Positions 36,850 to 46,084 of a stretch of DNA of 64,000 nucleotides are shown in pieces. Location: the NCBI RefSeq assembly GCF_000184705.1, contig NC_014831.1:2232001-2296000 (forward strand). The letters are read 5' to 3'. The stretch is from Thermaerobacter marianensis DSM 12885 (lineage in GTDB: Bacteria > Bacillota > Sulfobacillia > Thermaerobacterales > Thermaerobacteraceae). The position numbers and the translations under genes were made by a program. The notes beneath the pieces are model-generated. The model was not told where the DNA came from, searched no databases, and worked only from the letters and a program-made list of their open reading frames with translations. Every line of letters starts with the position of its first letter. The first letter of the stretch is position 1.

Positions 36850-37485
36850 GTCAACGCCGACTTAGAAGTGACCCACTTGGCGCCGGTTGGAAACTGATCC
36901 ACCCCTTTGGGTCACTTACTCCGCAGAGCCGTCCTGTGGCATCACCTCCCTTCGGGGTGGGGTCCCGCCGAACAGTCCTGCCCGCTTCTTCTCCCGAAGC
37001 CGGTAGCTCTCGCCCCGGATGTTGATGACGTGGCTGTGGTGAAGCAACCGGTCGAGGATGGCAGTGGCGATCACCGAATCGCCCAACACTTCGCCCCACT
37101 CCGCAAAGCCCTTGTTACTGGTCAAGATGATGCTGCCCCGTTCATAACGGGCCGAGATCAGGGCGAACAGGGCGGTCGCCGCAGCCCGGTCGTAGGGCCA
37201 GACCCCGAATTCGTCGATGATCAGCACCTTGGGGGCCAGGTAGACTCGCATCCGCCGGTCGAGCCGGTGCTCGGCTTGGGCGCGGCGCAGGTCTTCGAGC
37301 AGCTCGTGAGCTCGCACGAAGTACACCCCATAGCCGGCCTCGATCGCCTTGATCCCGAGAGCCACACTCAGGTGGGTTACCATGGCAATAGGCTTCCGCC
37401 TGGAATCCTTGGAGCGGACGGGGACAAAAGGAGCATCAGCACCCCCACTGGAGGGCGTGGGCTGGGGATTCCTCTCATTAGGCAA
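36850..37485 (-). pseudogene. istB: IS21-family istB (ATPase) fragment with element end
   Basis: The frame at 36916-37390 encodes the IstB AAA+ helper from just after Walker A: THLSVALGIKAIEAGYGVYFVRAHELLEDL, Walker B KVLIIDEFGV, sensor IILTSNKGFAEWGEVLGD. The expected GPPGVGKT is replaced by unrelated sequence (SKDSRRKPIAMV), so the ATPase is N-terminally truncated and IstA is missing. The right end at 36850-36920 holds inverted GTGACCCA/TGGGTCAC copies of the element's terminal motif. Confidence 0.8.
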
Positions 37486-37486
37486 C

Positions 37487-38780
37487 CTAAGCCGTTGTCT
37501 TCACCCCCATGTGTCTCCAGAGCTTGGCCGGGTCATAGGGTTCGCGGCGTCGCATGCATACGTACATCACCGTGACGAGCTTGGACGCCACATGGCCGAG
37601 GGCCGAGGGCCACCTTCGGTACCTTGGGCGTGGGGTTACGCCGCAGAAGGCGCCGGTAATAGTGCCGGAACGGGTTGTCCTGGGTTTGCTCCTTGATGAA
37701 CTGCATCGCCATCAGGTAGAGTTCTCGGCGCGTACCGCGGTACCCGCCCCGGCCGAGGCGGGAGCGCGTGCGTGCACCCGACTGCTCGATCTCCACGTAC
37801 CATCCCCACTGCTTCCGCAAGGCCCGGTCGTTGGGAAACGCGTCAATCGGAGCCCCCATTCCGGCTAGCAACGTGGCAATCCGACGAGCGGACATGGAGG
37901 GGAAAGTACGTAGGATCGCGGTCTCCGGGAATTCCTCCACTGCGGCTTCAATCCGGGCCTCGAGGTCCACCAGGGAACCCTGCAAGTCGTGGAGCTGCTG
38001 GATCAGCCACCCCTGGGCCAGCTCCAGCACGTCCCGGCCTTCACGGGCTCCGACGCTGGTCTGGGCCAGCCGGCGGAGTTCAGACACGGCGGTTTGATGG
38101 CGTAGGCTGCGGGCCTCGTTGACCAGGACGTGGCGTAGATTCTGCTCGGACGCGGCGGCGATGGCCTGCACCGTCGAGAAACGGCGGAGGAGATGGAGCG
38201 GCGTCGGGCGTGTGGTTCCCTTCCGGAAGATCTGCCGCATCTCGGGAAACAGCACGTCCAGCACCTGCATCAGTTGGTTCGATGCCCGCCGGTGCGCTTG
38301 CACCTGTTTCCAACGCAGCTCCACGAGGAGACGAAGGTTTCGGTAGGGTGCACTCCCCGTGTGGGCCACCTGGAACGCGTACTCCTTGCCGATCGCCTCG
38401 CGGAGATAGAGCAACCGGGCAATGAGCCGTGCGTCTTCCGCGTCGGTCTTCGATCGGCGACCGTACAGCGTTTCCCGCAGGTCATGCACGGCCTGGTTCT
38501 TGACCCAGAGGACCTCGAAACCGTGGTGCTTGAGGGCCTGGAAGATGGGCTGTGAGTAGTAGCCGCCGGTCGGTTCCAGTGCGCACACGGTGTTGGCAGG
38601 CGTGGCGCCCGCTGCGTGGAGAGCATCGAAGAACTCGCGGAAACCGTCGGTGTCCGCCGTAAAGGCGAGCACCGGGGCGTGCTCCCACCCGTGCATGGCT
38701 CGCCCGATGGGCAAGATCGCAGCCCGGCGACGCCGCCGCCCGACATCGATGCCTACATAGGTACGGGGAGCATTGTCCAT
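37487..38780 (-). pseudogene. IS110-family transposase with a 7-base duplication frameshift
   Basis: The frame from ATG 38780 (ribosome site GGGAGGGAG) encodes the DEDD domain (YVGIDVG, CALEPTGGYY, SKTDAEDARLIARLL) and the C-terminal Transposase_20 domain with its serine region (LRTFPSMSARRIATLLAG). Near 37603 the bases CCTCGGC occur twice in tandem. Removing one copy restores ...KVALGHVASKLVTVMYVCMRRREPYDPAKLW to a TAG at 37487, the normal end. As it stands the last ~40 residues are out of frame and the frame stops at 37533. Confidence 0.85.
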
Positions 38781-39039
38781 CCTCTCCCTCCCGGTCAGGA
38801 CCCGAGGAGACCGCCCCGGGCCGCGCCCAGGTCACCGATGAGGGCTCACGGCCACGGCCGGTCCCATTGGTCGTTTGTGTGGGGCTTGCTGCCCGAGACG
38901 GCCGCCTCGGCTCCCGACCCCGTCGGCGCCACATCACCATCAAGGCTCTCGGCCCACCGGTCTGTTCGACGTTCGACCCGCTGCTCGAACGGCCTAGCTC
39001 ACATCTTGCCCAGGGTTTCGTAGCCCCCAAACTCACTTC

Positions 39040-39890
39040 AGAGCTTGAGACCGTTCGTGCAGCAGGGCCGGGAGCGCGGCCGCACAGGCCCGTCCCTACG
39101 CCCGGCTGGTCGGCCACCTGCCGCGCAATCTCCGCTTCCACGGCCTGGAGGTCGGCGTCCACAGCCTCCAGCTGCCGGAGCGTGCTGAGGAGGATGACGC
39201 GTTCGGCCTGCGGCAACTGGGTCAGGGCTTCTCGGTCCAGCCACTGCCGGGAGTCCACCTTCCACGGGATGGGCAGCCCGTGTCGCTGGAACACGGACTT
39301 GGCCTGGGTCAGGTACCGCCGCCGGTTCCGGACCAACCGGTCCCGGTATTGCAAAAGGTACCGAACCTCGCGTACCGCCGGCGGTGGCACCCACACGGCC
39401 GGCACCATCCCCAGGGCCAGCATCTTGGCCAGGCGTTCGGCATCGACGCGATCCGTGTGCCGGCCTGCTCCCAAGCGCTTCAGCTCCAAGGGGGTTGGCC
39501 AGCAGGACCTTACCGGCGTACGACGAAAACAAGTCGTGCACGTTGAAGGCGTTTCCGGTGACCTCGAGGGCGATCTCGTCATCAGCACGCAGTTGCTCAA
39601 CGAAGGTCGCCTACCCGGCTTCCGAATGGGGGAACCGGAAATGCCTTCCCTTTTGCGCGTCCACCTGCCATTCGCAGCCGTGGGCTCTTGGGGCGCAGAC
39701 GGCCATCGCAGCGCACTCACCTGTCCGGGCTGTCGGCCGAAGCCGCGCCCATGGAGGCGGTTCGCAGGAGGGGGCCGACCAGACAACTCATAGAGCTCGA
39801 AGCCCACGACACGGCGCGGCCGTCCCTCCTGCCTGCGCCCCGCCAAGGGGCCGCCTACCGGATCTGGACACACCCTTACCGAGGCGACCA
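39040..39890 (-). pseudogene. IS110-family transposase fragment (second type)
   Basis: Minus-strand frames encode ADDEIALEVTGNAFNVHDLFSSYAGKVLLANPL and, after a frameshift near 39490, RHTDRVDAERLAKMLALGMVPAVWVPPPAVREVRYLLQYRDRLVR through QAVEAEIARQVADQPGV. The first ~70 residues are degraded and the C-terminal domain is missing. Confidence 0.75.
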
Positions 39891-39932
39891 CGTTTGTCCT
39901 GCCGCCCGCTGGGGGCTTGTACTTCGATCACC

Positions 39933-41297
39933 TATGAAAGGGATGCAAGCCCTACGCCCCTCTCAGAGCAGCCACCACCTCCTCCACACCAGGGTCGAGC
40001 CGATCGCTGCCCCAGAAGTCCTTGCAGACGTACGCTAGGCCTTCCCGCGCGAGGCGCCGTTCCTTGATCCGCCGGAGATCCTCCCGCCCGTCCAGGTACT
40101 CCGTGTCACGAACCAGCACGAGCCACATGAAGGCCAGCAATTTCCGGGCTGCGGCCACGATCGCCACGTGGTGCCCTTTCTTGGCCCGAAGGCGGAGATC
40201 GAAGCGCTGCAACCGGCCGGGGCTCCTCACCGCCTTCTGCGCCGCCTGCACCAGCACCCAGCGCAGATGCCGGCGGCCGGCCTTGGTGATCGAGCCGGTG
40301 TACCGCACGCTCCCGGATTGGTGCACCGACGGCACCAGGCCGGCGTAACTCGTCACATGCTTCGGCGACGGGAACCGGCTCGCATCACCGAGTTCGGCGA
40401 TCACCATCAGCGCGGTGAACACGTCCACTCCGGGAATGGCAAGCAGCTTCCGCACCCCGGGGACCGATTGGGCTCGCCGGTACAGTTCCCTCCGGAGCGC
40501 CTCCAGTTGCGCTTCCACCCGGTCGAGCACCTGCAGCGCCGAGTCGACGATGATCTGTTCCGCCTCCGGGAGCTGCCCGCGTATGCGCTGCAGGTAAGCC
40601 CGACCGCCCCGCCCAAAAAGGTCCGTGAACGGGCAACGGAGCCCCTGCCGCATCAGCACGCCGTGCACCTGGTTCTTGAGCACCGTCTTCTGCTTGACCA
40701 GGCAGCACCAGTGTCCCAGCAGGCTCCGTAGCTCCCGCACCGGCTTCGGGGGTACCCACACCCGAGCCACGAAGTCGGCCTTGAGCAACCGGGCCAGGAT
40801 CTCGGCATCGATCTTGTCGGTCTTGATCCTCGCCTCGGCGATGGCCCGGGTCTTCAGCGGGTGAGCCACCACGACCTCCCGGGCACGGCCAGCGAGCAGG
40901 TCGTAGATCCAGAAGGCGTTGCCCGTGGCCTCAAGGCACACGGCGGCGTCCCGGTCCAGGGAGGCGGCAAAGCGTTGCCATGCCTCCGGCGTGTTGCGAA
41001 ACCGGAAGCGCCTGACAGTCGTCTCGCCGTCCCGAAGCTCGGCCGCCTCGACGGAGGTACGGTGGATGTCCAGCCCGATCCATCGCATGGCTGATCCCTC
41101 CCCATCGGGGTGGGTGCAGGCAGGGAGGAGTGCGACACTCACCTATCCGGGGTCTACGCCCCACTTGGGCGGGTCGAGGGGCGGCCACACATGCCGTCGG
41201 GCTTTCTCGCCCAGATCGAATCCCGGCCGCCCTGACCTGCACCCGCATGTTCCCCCTGCCCGCTACCCACCTTCGATGGGCTTGCATCCCTTTCATA
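39933..41297 (-). mobile_element. IS110/IS1111-type insertion sequence with 20-bp inverted repeats
   Basis: TATGAAAGGGATGCAAGCCC at 39933-39952 is the exact reverse complement of 41278-41297. Inverted repeats near the ends are the mark of the IS1111 subgroup within IS110. The element encloses one apparently intact transposase, and its right side cuts an IS256 transposase gene. True tips may lie a few bases outside the repeats. Confidence 0.8.
39952..41088 (-). CDS. IS1111-type IS110-family transposase (intact)
   Basis: A 378-residue transposase. The N-terminal DEDD motifs are GLDIHRTS, CLEATGNAF and IKTDKIDAEILARLL. A coiled middle follows, then a C-terminal Transposase_20 domain (RKLLAIPGVDVFTALMVIAELG, FPSPKHVTSYAGLVPS, GSVRYTGSITKAGRRHLRW) with the catalytic Ser region. 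No stop or frameshift, so it is one of only two intact transposases here. ATG at 41088 follows GGGGAGGG. Confidence 0.88.
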   Translation of the reverse strand: MRWIGLDIHRTSVEAAELRDGETTVRRFRFRNTPEAWQRFAASLDRDAAVCLEATGNAFWIYDLLAGRAREVVVAHPLKTRAIAEARIKTDKIDAEILARLLKADFVARVWVPPKPVRELRSLLGHWCCLVKQKTVLKNQVHGVLMRQGLRCPFTDLFGRGGRAYLQRIRGQLPEAEQIIVDSALQVLDRVEAQLEALRRELYRRAQSVPGVRKLLAIPGVDVFTALMVIAELGDASRFPSPKHVTSYAGLVPSVHQSGSVRYTGSITKAGRRHLRWVLVQAAQKAVRSPGRLQRFDLRLRAKKGHHVAIVAAARKLLAFMWLVLVRDTEYLDGREDLRRIKERRLAREGLAYVCKDFWGSDRLDPGVEEVVAALRGA

Positions 41298-42335
41298 CCC
41301 ACATGCCGACAAAATTTGACCGGCCTTGACAGTCCAGTTGCTCCCGGGCAGACGCCAGGTCGGGGTGAGCAAAGATCATTCGCACCAGGGCTGCGACGAT
41401 CGGCTGGGCGTGCTTGGGCACCCGGGCCAGCAGGTTCCGCATGAAGTGCACCCGGCACCCCTGCCAGCTGGCGCCCGCCAGCACCTCGCTTATGGCACGC
41501 TTGAGCCCGTCGAGAGCATCGGAGATCACCAGCCGAACGCCCTTGAGCCCGTGGGCCACCAGGTAGCGAAGGAACTCCAGCCAGAACTCGTACGTCTCGA
41601 CGGCGCCTATGTCAAAGCCCGGCACCTCGCGCTCTGCGTTTCACTTCGCCCCGACGGCAATGACTGCGGCCATGTTCACCACCCGCTGGTTCTGACGCAC
41701 CCTGATTGGCTTGGCATCGAGCCACACGTAGGGGTACTCGCCTTCCAGGGGGCGGTTGCGGAGGCGCTCCACCGCTCGTCCAGTTCCGCACAGAGCCGGG
41801 AGACTTCGCTTTTACTGATGCGGTACAGGCCCAAGGCCCGGACCAGGTCGTCGACTTTGCGGGTGCTGACCCCCTGCACATACGCCTCCTGTACCACGGC
41901 GACCAGGGCCCGTTCCGCCCGCCGGCGTGGCTCCAGCAGGCTTGGAAAGTAGCTGCCCCGGTGGAGTTTGGGGATCCGCAGCTCGCTGGTGCCCACCCGT
42001 GTATCCGAGGGCCGGGACCGATAGCCGTTCCGCTGCGTTTTCCGGCTCTCCGTGCGTTCGGACCGCTGAGCGCCGATTAGCTCACTGACGACGAGCTCCA
42101 TGAGCTTTTGAGCAAATCAGCACAATCCTTCCCGCAGGGTATCGACTTCTGGCTCCCCCTGGTGTTTGCGCAGAAGTTCGAGAAGTGCCACCCTAAAATC
42201 ATCGGTTACCGTTGAGCGGACCTCTCTTCGAGCCGGTCCTTGCCCAACCGACGGGGAGCAACCGGTGACCTTTCTTGTCAAGGGCCACCAGGCCCGGACC
42301 CTACAGTCCGCCGAATTCCACCACCACCTGGGACA
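41298..42335 (-). pseudogene. IS256-family element truncated by the IS1111-type insertion
   Basis: Left tip at about 42335 (GTGTCCCAGGTGGTGGTGGAA). The transposase is read on the minus strand as MELVVSELIGAQRSERTESRKTQRN through SKSEVSRLCAELDE, a frameshift near 41780, and then FDIGAVETYEFWLEFLRYLVAHGLKGVRLVISDALDGLKRAI, ending at about 41330. The C-terminal third with the catalytic Glu is missing at the IS1111 junction. Confidence 0.85.
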
Positions 42336-42501
42336 CTAACCTGATGTGGGTCGGGGACAATCGCCGGGAACAACTGTAACCTACAGGGTGACATCCATAC
42401 TTGACGGAACCCTGAAACACTCGCCTCAACCTCGCCGCAGGGCCGGACCCACAAGGCTTCCCAGCACACCATTTTCAAGTACGGTAGCCTTACCCAGGAG
42501 G

Positions 42502-42544
42502 TATTCCAAAGGAAGTGTCGTACCTTATATTCCAAAGGAGGTGT
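42502..42544 (+). repeat. Duplicated ribosome-binding segment upstream of the DUF262-AlbA_2 gene
   Basis: TATTCCAAAGGAAGTGT (42502-42518) and TATTCCAAAGGAGGTGT (42528-42544) are 16/17 identical direct repeats with 26-base periodicity. The second copy is the ribosome binding site of the ATG at 42547. A third AGGAGG lies at 42497-42502. Confidence 0.75.
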
Positions 42545-42546
42545 AT

Positions 42547-44355
42547 ATGTTGTCCAACCCAACCATCGATCTCAACATTCGAGGCGAGAATGTTCAGGAG
42601 CTCTATTCATGGTACCTGGAAGGTCGCCTGGTCGTTAACCGGCGCTACCAGCGAAAGCTTGTCTGGACAAAAGAAGAGAAAGTGCATCTGATCGACACAA
42701 TGTTGCGCAGATACCCTATGCCACTGATTCTATTAGCGGAAATTGAAATAGATGGCATCCCAAAGTACGAGATTATTGATGGCATGCAAAGACTTAATGC
42801 GATCTTTAGTTTCATCGAAAACAAATTTCAAGTTCGTGGAACATATTTTGATCTAGCTACGATGGCATCAGCTAAGCAGCTACTCGACGAAGGTTTGTTA
42901 GTACAGAAGACGCCCATAATGGGACGAAATCTGTGTGTCCAGTTTGCAAATTATAAGATCCCAATATCAACATATAAAATTGACAGGGACGAGGACATTG
43001 AGGAAATTTTCAGACGAATTAACGCCTATGGTCGGAGACTATCCAATCAAGAAATAAGACAAGCTGGGGTTACAGGCCCATTTGCCGACTTGGTGAGAGA
43101 CCTCGCCGCAGAGATTAGAGGTGATGTTTCACACAATCAGGTGTTGCTTCTGAATGACATGGATAAGATTAGCATCACGAACAGAGAACTTGACTACGGT
43201 ATCAAAGTTGAAGATGTTTATTGGGTTACTAACGGAATCCTTCGCAAAGAAGATGTCCGTGACAGCCGTGACGAAGAAATTATCGCTGATCTTATAGCTT
43301 TTATCGCGCATCCCCCAGACGACAAGCCGCCAAGCCATAGCCAGTTACTTGACGAATACTATGGTCGGCCAGTTGATTCTTCCGATGCAGCCGCAAAACG
43401 TGCGCAGGAAAGAAAAAGGAATATCGATCTCCTGGTCAGCCGAGTTGGAACTCAGTTGTTAAAAGATCGTTTTCTCAGTACACATGACTTTATTTCTAAT
43501 GTGCTTACGACAGCGCAGCAGGGTTTTAAGGACCTCGTACGCGGCCAAGGCACGAATGATCGTCTTCCAAGGTATTATCAGGTTATATTTTGGGCTATTT
43601 ACGAACTGCTCTTTGTTGACCGAAAGAGGTGTGTTGATATCAACGGTCTGATTAAGACACTAGGAGGAATTGATCGACACATTAGGATTACCAGTGGCGG
43701 CAAATGGAGCCGTCAAAACCGGACACAAAATGTCAATTCAGTTAAGGGCATGTTAGACCCGTTCTTTGCCTATAACCCTGACGACCCTGTCGCCGTTACA
43801 GGTGTACGAGAGTTGGAGAATTTATTGACCAGATCAACAACCGAAGCTGCTAGTTACGACTTTAAGCAGGGACTTCATCGCTTAGACGAATCTAAAGCCT
43901 TTGACCACGATGCATTCGAAAAGATCCTTGAAACTATCTGCGCAATGGCCAATTTAGGCAAGAACAAAGTCGGTTATATCGTGCTCGGGGTTGCCGACAA
44001 GGAAGCAGATGCGAGGAGGGTCAGAGCACTTTACGGTGTTGATCCGATTCAGGTCGGACATTTCTTCGTCGTCGGTGTGGATAGGGAGGCCATGCTGTTT
44101 CATACAAATGTCGATAAGTATCTGCAGCTCATCTCCAATAAAATCATCCAAAGTCAGCTTTCGGATGAGATCCGCTTAAAAGTAGCATCTTCGATCGAAG
44201 CCATAGATTACAACGGACGCACTGTTTTTATTATCAAAGTTGAAGCTGGAACACGAGAATGTTTCATCGGCGATAGGATGTACAAACGTGTTGGCTCTCA
44301 GACTGTTGCGGTGTCGCCAAGGGAAATCCCCCATATTGCTAGATTGTTTCAGTAA
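42547..44355 (+). CDS. DUF262-AlbA_2 (Schlafen-type) fusion protein
   Basis: A 602-residue protein. The N-terminal DUF262/ParB-like domain shows NRRYQRKLVW (31-40) and IDGMQRLNAI (77-86), where the usual DGQQR is DGMQR. A central helical part spans about 200-420. The C-terminal domain (about 425-595) fits AlbA_2/Schlafen: TEAASYDFKQG with Phe439, then ICAMANLGKNKVGYIVLGVAD, and a late DRMYKRVGSQTVAVSPREI typical of this domain. No HNH nuclease motif is present, unlike the 34920 protein. AlbA_2 domains occur in Schlafen-like nucleases and in antiphage or regulatory proteins, so a defence role is plausible but unproven. The gene is markedly AT-richer than the genome, flanked by IS pieces, and followed by a terminator at 44418. 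ATG 42547 is set by AAAGGAGG. Confidence 0.8.
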   Translation: MLSNPTIDLNIRGENVQELYSWYLEGRLVVNRRYQRKLVWTKEEKVHLIDTMLRRYPMPLILLAEIEIDGIPKYEIIDGMQRLNAIFSFIENKFQVRGTYFDLATMASAKQLLDEGLLVQKTPIMGRNLCVQFANYKIPISTYKIDRDEDIEEIFRRINAYGRRLSNQEIRQAGVTGPFADLVRDLAAEIRGDVSHNQVLLLNDMDKISITNRELDYGIKVEDVYWVTNGILRKEDVRDSRDEEIIADLIAFIAHPPDDKPPSHSQLLDEYYGRPVDSSDAAAKRAQERKRNIDLLVSRVGTQLLKDRFLSTHDFISNVLTTAQQGFKDLVRGQGTNDRLPRYYQVIFWAIYELLFVDRKRCVDINGLIKTLGGIDRHIRITSGGKWSRQNRTQNVNSVKGMLDPFFAYNPDDPVAVTGVRELENLLTRSTTEAASYDFKQGLHRLDESKAFDHDAFEKILETICAMANLGKNKVGYIVLGVADKEADARRVRALYGVDPIQVGHFFVVGVDREAMLFHTNVDKYLQLISNKIIQSQLSDEIRLKVASSIEAIDYNGRTVFIIKVEAGTRECFIGDRMYKRVGSQTVAVSPREIPHIARLFQ

Positions 44356-44417
44356 GTCCAGCACGGTGATCGCTACGGACTTCGGGCAGGCTCGTTGACG
44401 GCACCTCTCGGTACCGC

Positions 44418-44473
44418 GCCGCCTCAGAAACCCGCATCAACTAAGGGTTTCCATGAGGCGGCGGTTCTTTTTG
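44418..44473 (+). terminator. Rho-independent-type terminator within an IS1634 5' end
   Basis: GCCGCCTCA (44418-44426) pairs with TGAGGCGGC (44454-44462), GAAACCC pairs with GGGTTTC inside it, and a TTCTTTTT run follows. It lies 63 bases past the DUF262-AlbA_2 stop and just upstream of the IS1634 fragment start codon, so it can end transcription entering the element from outside. Equivalent hairpins occur at 48598-48645 and about 6999-7050. Confidence 0.7.
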
Positions 44474-44546
44474 GTCAAGAGCAATGCCATTTTCACGTTT
44501 TTCGGATAGGGTCTTGCCAACGGTTCTGGCTCTATGCGATTGTGCC

Positions 44547-44741
44547 ATGTTAATCCGTCAGAAGACCTTCGACAACAAAGACGGAACCGCCCGCACCTAC
44601 CTCCAGCTCATCGACAAGGCGGCCGACGTCCGCCATGGGTTGGTCTCTACCCTGGGCTGGCTGAAGGATCGACAGGACAAGCTCCTGGATACCCTCATCG
44701 AGAACCTGGCCCACTTCCCATCATCGTTTGTTTATGTTTAA
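44547..44741 (+). pseudogene. IS1634-family transposase, N-terminal fragment
   Basis: Encodes MLIRQKTFDNKDGTARTYLQ... about 60 residues aligned with the start of the intact transposase (MFIRQKTFKNKDGSTRTYLQ). It then breaks off at a short AT-rich direct repeat (TTTATTCCCCA twice, 44741-44770). Confidence 0.8.
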
Positions 44742-44915
44742 TTTATTCCCCATGTTTATTTTATTCCCCACCAATGAGCTTCAGGGCGATCACCTTGCTT
44801 GAGCACACGGCGACTGCATGCCACTACGCTATCCGGCGGGGTCCTGGCGGGACGTGGCCAGCGGCTGCACCCGCGCCGGCGGTCGCAGACCTACGGCTTT
44901 GAAGGCTTCGTAGGC

Positions 44916-45885
44916 TTAGCCCACCAGCTCGGTCCGGGTGAGGTAGGTCTCACCGTCGAGTTCCACCGCCGCGGCATGGAGCTGGGCGAGGTCGCTCAGC
45001 ACGTCCTCGCAGCTCGCCTCGGGGTTTTGCTGGCGGAGCTTGCGCAACAAGAGGCTCTCCAGCACCAGCGCCAGGAAACCGACCATGACGTGCCCCCGGA
45101 CCCGCCATTCCATCCAGTGGAACATGGGCCGAAGGTCGAGGGCGGACTTGAGGGTGCGGAAGGCGCGCTCGACCCGCCAGAGGTCCATGTAGGCTCGGAC
45201 CACAGCCTCCGGTTCCAGGTCGGTGTTGGTGCGGAGCAGGTACTTGCCGTCGTAACGGGCCGCCCGCTGGATGGCCTCCGAATCCACGACCAGGGCGCCC
45301 TGGGGTAGCGTCTTGAGGTAGCGGGCTACGAGGCGGTTGCAGAGCAGCTGCTTGGCTTCCCCGCGCTCAATCCGGTGCTGGAGGACCTCAAGTACGGTCA
45401 CGCGGGCCTGGCGGTCGTGCTCGGCCTGGAGGGGATTGTGGGAGAGGATGTCGCGCTGGCCCTGGTGGATCACCTGCTTGATGCGGAGCTGCTCGTCGAT
45501 CACCCGATAACGCCCCGGCTGGCTCAGGACGGCCTCGGCCTCGCGGTGGCGACGCAAGGGCATGCCCAGGATGGACTCGGCGCGCAGGATCCGGCGGCTG
45601 ACCATCCCCCGGTCGGCCACGAAGATGACCCGGTGCAGGTGAAAGCGCCGCTTGAGGACATCTAGCACGCTCGCCACCGTCGCACGGTCGGCAGTGTCGC
45701 CCGGGAAGACCTCGTGGGCGATGGGGTAGCCGTCCCGGGTCATGAGCACGCCGACCACCAGCTGGGGCCGGTCCGGCCGCTTGTCCCGGGAATACCCGTA
45801 GGCCGCCAAACCCTCGGGCCCCCGGCCTTCGAAGTAGCTGGATGTACAGTCCGGTATGACAACATGGAGTGGGTCGGTCAAGAAG
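44916..45885 (-). pseudogene. IS1634-family transposase, C-terminal fragment
   Basis: Minus-strand frame from CTSSYFEGRGPEGLAAYGYSRDKRPD through the Asp in VIFVADRGMVS and the Glu in WRVERAFRTLKS to the normal end. About 190 N-terminal residues are missing; the break is an IS110 fragment on the opposite strand. The sequence is about 90% like the intact copy by eye. A short deletion removes the IEEAGMEYI segment. Confidence 0.85.
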
Positions 45886-46084
45886 AAGTCCAATCTTCCC
45901 GGCCGTAGGGAACGGCGGGGAGGGTAAGGCTCGTACGTGTCCTGCCGACCCCTTGGGGTGAAGGCTTCTGTGTGCGGGCCACCCTCCCCGTCCGCCCCGG
46001 CTGGTGACGAGAGAGCGCTGCGTCCAACGCTGATACCTGAGCGCACCGGCCGGGCACCACGAATCCTTGCGGGAAGGGACGCCC

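Noticed and set aside
37590-37620. The 7-base duplication as a programmed frameshift
   Set aside because: There is no slippery heptamer, and IS110 transposases are normally read in one frame.
38482-39891. A single 469-codon minus-strand frame across two IS110 genes
   Set aside because: It links a remnant IS110 gene with an out-of-frame read of the next one; the homologous parts change frame inside it.
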